From assembly GCF_018736105.1 (NCBI RefSeq), contig NZ_CP076135.1, positions 1,238,001 to 1,302,000 on the forward strand: a DNA stretch of 64,000 nucleotides, given 5' to 3'. The notes under the pieces were generated by a model that worked only from the letters and a program-made list of their open reading frames with translations, had not been told where the DNA came from and made no database searches. How positions within the stretch are numbered: the first letter of the stretch is position 1; every line of letters starts with the position of its first letter. The position numbers and the translations under genes were made by a program. This stretch comes from Bradyrhizobium sediminis. GTDB lineage: Bacteria > Pseudomonadota > Alphaproteobacteria > Rhizobiales > Xanthobacteraceae. Below, piece after piece: positions 1 through 5,861 of this stretch.

Positions 1-308
1 GCCGGACCCAGTTGAAACGCGGCCGTTCGGGACAGCGGAATCCTGGATAGGATCGCCAGCCCATAATATTCCGGTTTGCCGCCGCCCAGCTGCTCCGGAA
101 CAAGGGCAGGCGTGAAGTGCCAGCAATAGCCGGAGGTATTTCCCGGCCCGCCGCCAAACAGGACCGGCAGGTCGGCCGCCGGATCGAGCGATACTTCCTG
201 CAACGCGCCAATATCGATGTCCAACTCCGCCATCCTTGCAGCAATCGCACCGTAGTCCTTGTTCGATGCGATATTCCACGTGGCAATTCGCAGGTTCTTC
301 GCGCTCAC
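1..308 (-). CDS. Endonuclease/exonuclease/phosphatase family protein, N-terminal part
   Basis: The first 102 residues of a protein on the minus strand that continues past the left edge. The start is GTG at 308, preceded by GGAG and by an in-frame stop 15 bases upstream, so no earlier start is possible. The translation begins MSAKNLRIATWNIASNKD and contains LQEVSLDP and LAILSRIPL. These are the TWNI, QE(V) metal-binding and LSR(F/I)P motifs that open the EEP fold (DNase I, exonuclease III, inositol phosphatase and sphingomyelinase relatives). There is no signal peptide. The substrate (DNA, phospholipid or phosphoester) cannot be decided from this part. Confidence 0.85.
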   Translation of the reverse strand, partial: MSAKNLRIATWNIASNKDYGAIAARMAELDIDIGALQEVSLDPAADLPVLFGGGPGNTSGYCWHFTPALVPEQLGGGKPEYYGLAILSRIPLSRTAAFQLGP

Positions 309-580
309 AGTGGCTCCACGTTAAGTCGGCAGGGGCGGTCTTCCCGGACGTCACCACTCACCAGCACGAAGGCGCAGGGCGCAAGAGCGAAGCGCGCGGC
401 GCCCACGGAAATTTCGCCGAATTCCATCGGCTCTGCGATGCGGTGGCATTGGTGCGGCGCAAGATGGTCGCGGCGACGGGGCCGGGAACCTGCGGGCCAG
501 CTCGCGATTATTGTCGATGGGTTGAACCTCGCGCCGCTGGCGCAGACTTAACCACCAGAGGCACCCCCAAGGAGGCTGTC

Positions 581-709
581 ATGACCCACTGGCACGATAC
601 AATGGTGGACAGGCCGGAATCCGATGGTGCGGTTTACGCGACGGGCTGGACGATCTCCGGTCTGGCCGTGCTCGGGACCGTGGTCGCGGTTTGGCTACTC
701 GGGATTTGA
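581..709 (+). CDS. Small single-pass membrane protein, 42 aa
   Basis: A 43-codon reading frame with a very good ribosome site (AAGGAGG, 7 bases before ATG). It starts MTHWHDTMVDRPESDG and ends with one hydrophobic helix of about 20 residues (residues 22-41: WTISGLAVLGTVVAVWLLGI). A TTAACCAC sequence lies about 30 bases upstream. It is too short for family assignment. The start site and the clean transmembrane helix argue that it is translated. Function unknown. Confidence 0.55.
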   Translation: MTHWHDTMVDRPESDGAVYATGWTISGLAVLGTVVAVWLLGI

Positions 710-730
710 CGGCGTAGCCGATCAATTACC

Positions 731-973
731 CTATCTGTGCAGCGCCCGCTTGCCGCCGGTCGCGAGCCATCCCAGCCTGCGGCCGCTCAACAGTCCCGCG
801 ACCACAATCAGGCACCAGACCGGCAGGAAGAACAGCGTCAGGATTCCGGCATCCTCGGGCTCGGTCTGCAGCAGCCATTTCACCACACCCACCGGCGCAA
901 ACAGGCCGATCGCGCCTCCGGTCAGGCTGGCGATGAGAACGACGAGCTTTTGAGGGGGCATCGGATCCGGCAA
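731..973 (-). CDS. Hypothetical two-helix membrane protein, 80 aa
   Basis: The minus-strand frame has two hydrophobic segments (about residues 9-30, LVVLIASLTGGAIGLFAPVG, and 43-63, ILTLFFLPVWCLIVVAGLL), joined by an acidic turn and ending with a basic tail (GRRLGWLATGGKRALHR), as in small inner-membrane proteins. ATG at 973 or the internal Met5 could be the start. It converges on the 42-aa gene and lies just beyond the tRNA-Val. No family recognised. Confidence 0.6.
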   Translation of the reverse strand: MPDPMPPQKLVVLIASLTGGAIGLFAPVGVVKWLLQTEPEDAGILTLFFLPVWCLIVVAGLLSGRRLGWLATGGKRALHR

Positions 974-1021
974 TCGCTTCGCGGCAAATGACTGGCTTCA
1001 GGGAGCAGGCTGCCGACAGAA

Positions 1022-1096
1022 TGGTGGACGCACAAGGGATCGAACCTTGGACCTCTCCCGTGTGAAGGGAACGCTCTCCCGCTGAGCTATGCGTCC
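1022..1096 (-). tRNA. tRNA-Val (anticodon CAC)
   Basis: The minus strand folds as a 75-nt cloverleaf with encoded CCA. The acceptor GGACGCA pairs with TGCGTCC, the D arm is TAGCTCAGCGGGAGAGC, the anticodon stem TTCCC/GGGAG encloses loop TTCACAC (anticodon CAC at positions 34-36), and the T arm carries GGTTCGATCC. It reads GUG valine codons, which are frequent in this GC-rich sequence. Confidence 0.95.
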
Positions 1097-1236
1097 GGGA
1101 TTTTCGTGCAGAATCAAGGGCCGGAACACGGCGCTTGGGCGAACATGACACGCTGTCGCTGCCCGCGATTTACGAAGTGCGGGGCCATAGTGTCAAGCTG
1201 CAAGGGCCGTCCGGCTACCGGCTGAATGACGAAGTT

Positions 1237-2520
1237 TCAGCCCGGCTGCTGCTGGCGGGCGCGGGAGGCGTGGGACTGCAGCGCCCGGATGCGCTCGGCC
1301 AGCGTGCCGCCACCTTCGGAAACGCCGGTATTGGCGGCGGTGCCGTTGGCGGCCTTCGCCGCCTTCGGCTGCGGCTCGGGTTCCGCCGCCAGCATGGCCT
1401 CGATCGGCGAATTCGGCCCCTCGAGCTGCATCGCCAGCTTTGCCACTTCGGCGGCGATATCGTTGATGCGCTCGCGCAGCAGCGCATTTTCCATGCGCTC
1501 GGTCGCCCATGAGCTTTCGGCCTGCTGCTGGATGGCGTTGATGTCGCGCTGCAGCTTGGCGCGTTCGTCGCGCGCGGCGGTGAGCTGTTCCTCGACGGCG
1601 GCCTTTTCGGCCTTCAGCTTTTCCAGCGCCGGCCATTTGCCGCTGTTGGTGGTGTTGAGTTCGTCGCGCGCTTCCTTGGCCGCGTGTTCGGCGGCGGCCA
1701 ACGCCTGGCGCAGCTGGTTGTTTTCGACGTCGCGCTCGGCCAGAAGCTTGCCCTGGGTGGCAAGGCGGGCTTCCAGATCGTTGACGCGGTTGCCGAGCAT
1801 TTCGGCTTCCTTGACCTGGACGATCAGCTGGCGATCGAGATCGGTGACGCGCTGGCTCAAATTCTCGACGCGGCTGCGCGCCTCGGCGAGTTCGCGTGTC
1901 GCCTTCTCGGAGTCGGCGCGCTCCTGTTCGAGCCGGGCTTGGGTGGCGGCAAAATCCTTTTCGGCGTCGCCGACGCGGTTCTTGAGCGCGTCGATCTGGG
2001 TCCGCACCGCCACCAGTTCGACCTGGCGGCTTTCCGCCGTCATCGAACGCTCGGACAGTTCGGTGTTGAGTTTGGCCAGCTCGGTCTGCTTGGCCTTGAG
2101 CGCCTGCTCGGCGTCGCGCAGCGATTCGGTCTTGGCGGTGAATTCCTCTTCGGTCGCCCGCAACTGCTCCTTGACCGCCTTCTCGCGCGCCTCGAGCGAA
2201 AAGATCGTGGCGTTCTTTTCGCCAAGCTCGAGCTTCATGCGATTGATCGCATCGGATTTCTTGCCGAGTTCGGCGAGCTGGCTGGTGGTCTTGTTCTTGA
2301 GCTGTTCGACGCTCATCTCGAGCCGCCGCGCCGACATCGCGAATTCCGCGCGCAGCTGGTCCTTGTCGGCCTGGATTTCGGCCATCGACAGCGGCGTCGC
2401 CGCTTCCAGCCGCCGGGTCGTCAGCCGCACCGCGCGGTTATGCACCAGCGGCACGATCATCAGCCCGAACAGCATCGAGACCAGAAAACCGATCGCCAGA
2501 TACATGATCGGCTCGATCAT
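1237..2520 (-). CDS. Membrane-anchored coiled-coil protein, 427 aa
   Basis: One N-terminal transmembrane helix (about residues 5-26, IMYLAIGFLVSMLFGLMIVPL) is followed by about 320 residues of heptad-rich, charged sequence (Lys, Glu, Ala, Leu, Gln) typical of long coiled coils. A looser Ala/Pro tail ends GGGTLAERIRALQSHASRARQQQPG. No enzymatic motif is visible. The layout, a cytoplasmic rod tethered to the inner membrane, resembles RmuC-like or division/envelope scaffold proteins, but the RmuC nuclease-like domain is absent. It is transcribed towards tRNA-Val. Function unknown; similarity searches with coiled coils will give spurious hits. Confidence 0.8.
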   Translation of the reverse strand: MIEPIMYLAIGFLVSMLFGLMIVPLVHNRAVRLTTRRLEAATPLSMAEIQADKDQLRAEFAMSARRLEMSVEQLKNKTTSQLAELGKKSDAINRMKLELGEKNATIFSLEAREKAVKEQLRATEEEFTAKTESLRDAEQALKAKQTELAKLNTELSERSMTAESRQVELVAVRTQIDALKNRVGDAEKDFAATQARLEQERADSEKATRELAEARSRVENLSQRVTDLDRQLIVQVKEAEMLGNRVNDLEARLATQGKLLAERDVENNQLRQALAAAEHAAKEARDELNTTNSGKWPALEKLKAEKAAVEEQLTAARDERAKLQRDINAIQQQAESSWATERMENALLRERINDIAAEVAKLAMQLEGPNSPIEAMLAAEPEPQPKAAKAANGTAANTGVSEGGGTLAERIRALQSHASRARQQQPG

Positions 2521-2655
2521 GGAGGATACCCCTGCGAGAAAATTCTACTGTTCACAATGCCATGGGGGGCAGGGGAAAGGCCAGCCTATTGCAGCGTTAA
2601 CGTGAATCGGTAACCGGAGCGGCGCTGGCGCGGTAACAGGCAGGAAACAGGCGCG

Positions 2656-3261
2656 TCAGAACGGGTTCCAGGTCGCGCGCGGGGTGAATTTCAGATAGCC
2701 GATATTGGCGCCGAGCCGCAGCCCGATCCCGGAGCGGATCGGCACCAGCACGATGTTGTTCGCGGTCAGCGCGGTCATGCCGAAGCCGCCGATGATATAG
2801 GCGGAGCCGTCGATGCCGACGAAGCGCTGGTAGATCGCGTTGGTTGCGGGCAGGTTATAGACCAGCGTCATGGTGCGTGCGCCGTCGCCGCCCCAGTCGA
2901 AGCCGACCGACGGTCCCTGCCAGTACACCCGCAAGTCGCCGGCATTCTTGGTGTAGAGCGTGCCTTCGCCGTATCGCAGGCCGGCGACAAAGGCGCCGGA
3001 ACCTTCCTCGCCAAGGACGTAACCGTTCGGCAGGCCCCATTGGCTCACCGCGCGCTCGATCACCGAAGCCAGCCCGCGCGAGACGTTGCCGAAGAACTTG
3101 TGTCCGGCGTTGACCAGTTCGTCCGGCCCATAGGTGTTGGGGGTCGGCTGGCGTTGCGGTGGCGGCAATTGCGGCGGCGGCGCCTGCTGCGCGGAAGCAG
3201 GCATGGTCCAGCACATCAGCGCGGCGAGCGCTACCGCGGCGAGGCGTGATGCGAAAATCAT
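2656..3261 (-). CDS. eipA: EipA/DUF1134 periplasmic envelope-integrity protein
   Basis: A 201-aa protein with a signal peptide cleaved near ASA-QQ (residue 24), a Pro/Gln-rich linker, then the conserved DUF1134 body (YGPDELVNAGHKFFG, LGEEGSGAFVAGLRYGEGTLYTK, GPSVGFDWGGDGAR, QRFVGIDGSAYIIGGFGMT). In Brucella this family was named EipA, a periplasmic beta-barrel-like protein needed for envelope stress resistance, and its transcription is activated directly by CtrA. Here a TTAACC half-site lies 37 bases upstream of the start, in the gap shared with the divergent YHS-type gene. Full family length. Confidence 0.88.
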   Translation of the reverse strand: MIFASRLAAVALAALMCWTMPASAQQAPPPQLPPPQRQPTPNTYGPDELVNAGHKFFGNVSRGLASVIERAVSQWGLPNGYVLGEEGSGAFVAGLRYGEGTLYTKNAGDLRVYWQGPSVGFDWGGDGARTMTLVYNLPATNAIYQRFVGIDGSAYIIGGFGMTALTANNIVLVPIRSGIGLRLGANIGYLKFTPRATWNPF

Positions 3262-3297
3262 AAAAGAACCCCTGGGTATCGTATCCCGGCTGCCGCC

Positions 3298-3303
3298 TTA
3301 ACC
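3298..3303 (+). promoter_or_regulatory. Possible CtrA half-site upstream of eipA
   Basis: TTAACC between the divergent eipA and YHS-domain genes, 37 bases before the eipA start. The second half at the N7 spacing reads CCAA, so only one arm matches the CtrA consensus. It is worth noting because eipA is a known CtrA target in Brucella. Confidence 0.3.
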
Positions 3304-3371
3304 TGATGCCAACAGGCATGGATTTAGGTTGCGTCCGGTGTCCCCCGACTCGGATGTTATCGGTACCAACT

Positions 3372-3905
3372 ATGACGGCACAACGGCAGGAAGGAAATGG
3401 CAGCGGCCGCGGAGCGCGTTTTCGCCCCGGAATAGCCTTGATCGGCTTGCTGGCCTGCCTTGCAGGCCTGGTCGCGCTGGCCTGCACGCCGTCGGCGGCC
3501 CGGGCCCAGACCACCGAGCGGGTGATCATGAACCGTTACAGCGGTCTGGCCATCGAGGGGTACGATCCGGTGGCCTATTTCGCCGACGGCCGCGCCGAAC
3601 TCGGCCGGCCGGACTTCGAGGCGTCGGAGGCGGGGGCGGTCTGGCGTTTCCGCAACGAGGGCAACCGCGCTTCCTTTGTCGCCCATCCCGAGATCTACGG
3701 TCCCCAGTTCGGCGGCTATGATCCCACCGGTCTGGCCCGCGGCGTCACCTATGCCGGCAACCCCCGGTTCTGGGCGATTGCGGGACAGCGGCTTTATCTG
3801 TTCGGCCGGGAAGAGAACCGCGACGCGTTCGCCGCCGACCCGGCGCCGATCCTGCGGGAGGCGAAGGCGCGCTGGCCGGCGCTGGAGCAGACTCTCGCGC
3901 AATAG
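3372..3905 (+). CDS. YHS-domain-like exported protein, 177 aa
   Basis: An N-terminal hydrophobic helix (ALIGLLACLAGLVALACTPSAARAQ), probably a signal peptide, precedes a domain with the YHS-fold signature: YSGLAIEGYDPVAYF, WRFRNEGNRASFVAHPEIYGPQFGGYDPTG, WAIAGQRLYLFGREENRDAF. Such secreted YHS proteins are common in Alphaproteobacteria and usually lack a firm function; relatives bind metal or sit beside metal-transport genes. The start is uncertain (ATG at 3306, 3354 or 3372). I chose 3372 because it gives a normal-length signal peptide, though no strong ribosome site is seen. It is followed by a repeat and then by convergent cysQ. Confidence 0.8.
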   Translation: MTAQRQEGNGSGRGARFRPGIALIGLLACLAGLVALACTPSAARAQTTERVIMNRYSGLAIEGYDPVAYFADGRAELGRPDFEASEAGAVWRFRNEGNRASFVAHPEIYGPQFGGYDPTGLARGVTYAGNPRFWAIAGQRLYLFGREENRDAFAADPAPILREAKARWPALEQTLAQ

Positions 3906-3910
3906 GGCAC

Positions 3911-4046
3911 ACGCTGTCATTCCGGGGCGGTGCGCAGCACCGAACCCGGAATCTCGAGATTCTCCGGTGCGCGATTGCGCACCGGAGTTCGCATCCAACA
4001 GGACCGCGCCTTGCGCGGACCCGTTGGATGCGCCCCGGAATGACAC
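3911..4046. repeat. Palindromic intergenic repeat, type A
   Basis: A GC-rich block between two converging genes. CATTCCGGGG at the left pairs with CCCCGGAATG at the right, and inside are CCCGGAATCTCGAGATTC and the hairpin GGTGCGCGATTGCGCACC. The same words (CCGGGGCG, CCCGGAA, GAGATTCCGGGTTCG, GCGCGGACCCGTTGG) recur at 36292-36400, so this is a dispersed family. Confidence 0.7.
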
Positions 4047-4047
4047 C

Positions 4048-4899
4048 TCACGGTTTGCCCGCCACGGCAGGATCGCCCCAGGCGATGAATTCCGGCACGA
4101 GAAAGCCCTCCCGCCCGCCGCCGAATTGCAGCGCCGCACCCCGGCTATCCGTGATCCTGCCGCCGGCCGCGGTAACGACGGCGTGGCCGGCCGCGACATC
4201 CCATTCGCTGGTCGGGGCGAGGCGGGGATAGATGTCGGCGCCGCCTTCCGCCACCCGGCCGAATTTCACCGCCGAGCCCAGCATCTCGCGGACCGCGCCG
4301 GGCCGCGCCGAAATGAAGGCTTCGGTCCGGGGATCGCCATGCGAGCGGCTGACGGCCACGATCCAGGGGGCGCCGGGCGGAGGATGCTTGCGGGTATGGA
4401 TCGGTTCGGCCACTCCCGGCGACGTGCCGCCGACCATCAGCCGCTCCGCGCCCCGGCCGACCAGCCCGCGCCAGATCAATCCCAGCGCTGGCGCGCCGAC
4501 GATGCCCAGCAGCGGCGTGCCGTTGGTCACCAGCGCGAGATTGACCGTGAATTCGTCGCGGCCGGCGACAAATTCCTTGGTGCCGTCGAGCGGATCGATC
4601 AGAAAGAAACTGCCGCCATAGGGCGGCTTCGCCAGTTGGACGCGCTCCTCGGACAGCGCCGGCAGCTCCGGAACAAGCCGCGCGAGCCCTTCGCCGATGA
4701 TCCGGTCGGCGGCGAGATCGGCTTCCGTTACCGGCGATCCATCGAGCTTGCCTTCGATCCTCATCGCGGCCCGGTTGACCGCGAGAATAGCGGCCCCGGC
4801 CCGGACCACGAGATCGGTCAGGGGCTCCATCAGCGCGGCTGCGGCATCGCGATCGATCACGGGGCCTGAGGAACGTGCCTCATTCATGGGCGGTGTCAT
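4048..4899 (-). CDS. cysQ: 3'(2'),5'-bisphosphate nucleotidase CysQ
   Basis: A 283-aa member of the inositol-monophosphatase/FIG superfamily. It removes the 3' phosphate from PAP/PAPS, recycling by-products of sulphate assimilation, with Mg2+ or Li+-sensitive chemistry. Seen here are VTEADLAAD (residues 57-65), the LSEE metal ligand region (82-85), IDPLDGTKEF (101-110) and, near the end, WDVAAGHAVVTAAGG, which together form the two-metal site. Length is normal. It converges with the YHS gene across the type-A repeat and diverges from chpT. No sulphate genes are adjacent, so the name rests on the sequence alone. Confidence 0.9.
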   Translation of the reverse strand: MTPPMNEARSSGPVIDRDAAAALMEPLTDLVVRAGAAILAVNRAAMRIEGKLDGSPVTEADLAADRIIGEGLARLVPELPALSEERVQLAKPPYGGSFFLIDPLDGTKEFVAGRDEFTVNLALVTNGTPLLGIVGAPALGLIWRGLVGRGAERLMVGGTSPGVAEPIHTRKHPPPGAPWIVAVSRSHGDPRTEAFISARPGAVREMLGSAVKFGRVAEGGADIYPRLAPTSEWDVAAGHAVVTAAGGRITDSRGAALQFGGGREGFLVPEFIAWGDPAVAGKP

Positions 4900-4986
4900 C
4901 TACAGTCGTCTTTCCACTTGGGCCGCCTTGTGTTGGCAGCACGCGCGTCCGCAGTGTATCAAGCCAGCGAGCATGCGTGATTCGCC

Positions 4987-5670
4987 ATGTCCGCGTCTGT
5001 CACGGATTTCCAGGAACATCTTATGTCCGGCACCCCGTCTCCCGGTCCCGCCCCCGACGCCCTCGAACTGGCGGCGCTATTGTGCTCGCGGGTTTGTCAC
5101 GATCTCATCAGTCCGGTCGGCGCCATCGTCAATGGGCTTGAGGTCCTCGACGACAATCCCAAACCGGAAGATCGCGAGTTTGCGCTCGAATTGATCCGCA
5201 AGAGCGCCAAGACAGCCTCGGCGCGGCTGCAGTTCTGCCGCCTGGCGTTCGGCGCTGCCGGATCGGCGGGCGCGCAGATCGATCTCGGTGACGCGCAGAC
5301 CATGGCGCGCGGCCATCTCGAGGACGCCAAGACCACGATCGCGTGGAATCTGCCGCGGGTGCTGCTGCCGAAAAACCGGGTCAAGCTGCTCCTCAACATG
5401 ATGGTGATTGCGCAGCAGACCATCCCGCGCGGCGGAGTGCTGACCGTCGATCCGGTCGGCGAAGGCGAGACATCAGGCTTTCGCGTCGCCGCCACCGGGC
5501 TCAACGCCCGCATGCCGCAGAATATCGCGGATATGCTGAGTTCCGGCTCGGCCTCGACCATCGATGCCCATGCCGTGCAGCCTTATTATACCCGGCTGCT
5601 GGCGCAGGCCTGCGGCTTGAATGTGGTGCTCGCACCCGAGGGCGAAGCGGTGGTCGTGACCGCCTCCTGA
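4987..5670 (+). CDS. chpT: Histidine phosphotransferase ChpT
   Basis: A 227-aa protein with the ChpT/HPTransfase layout. It has an N-terminal dimerisation helix carrying the phospho-accepting His (LCSRVCHDLISPVGAIVNGLEVL, His38), then a degenerate ATPase-like domain (PKNRVKLLLNMMVIAQQTIPRGG) that lacks the nucleotide-binding glycine boxes. In Caulobacter, ChpT passes phosphate from CckA to CtrA and CpdR. ctrA is 15 kb away in this window. ATG 4987 or 5023 may be the start. A GANTC site (4979-4983) touches the start region. Confidence 0.88.
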   Translation: MSASVTDFQEHLMSGTPSPGPAPDALELAALLCSRVCHDLISPVGAIVNGLEVLDDNPKPEDREFALELIRKSAKTASARLQFCRLAFGAAGSAGAQIDLGDAQTMARGHLEDAKTTIAWNLPRVLLPKNRVKLLLNMMVIAQQTIPRGGVLTVDPVGEGETSGFRVAATGLNARMPQNIADMLSSGSASTIDAHAVQPYYTRLLAQACGLNVVLAPEGEAVVVTAS

Positions 5671-5692
5671 GGCGTGACGCGCGTAAACATGG

Positions 5693-5707
5693 TTAACCAA
5701 CCGTTTA
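5693..5707 (+). promoter_or_regulatory. Predicted CtrA box between chpT and cheA
   Basis: TTAACCAACCGTTTA: TTAA, seven bases, TTTA, one mismatch from TTAA-N7-TTAA and starting with the preferred TTAACCA. It lies 155 bases before the cheA start at 5862. A 7-bp inverted repeat GTTGAGC/GCTCAAC (5747-5753 and 5770-5776) follows downstream and could be a second operator. Confidence 0.5.
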
Positions 5708-5861
5708 CAGCGGTCCCCGGAATCAATGAAGCCGTCTTATCTCTTTGTTGAGCCCGTTCTTTTCCATTTGCTCAACCAATATTAAACGCTTTGCATAGAA
5801 GCTGGCCAAACTGCGAAAGGCGCGTCGATGTCGCGCGCCGGTGCGTTCGAAGGCCGGTTTC

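Noticed and set aside
1226..2605. 459-codon plus-strand frame, Ser/Ala-rich
   Set aside because: Antisense shadow of the coiled-coil gene.
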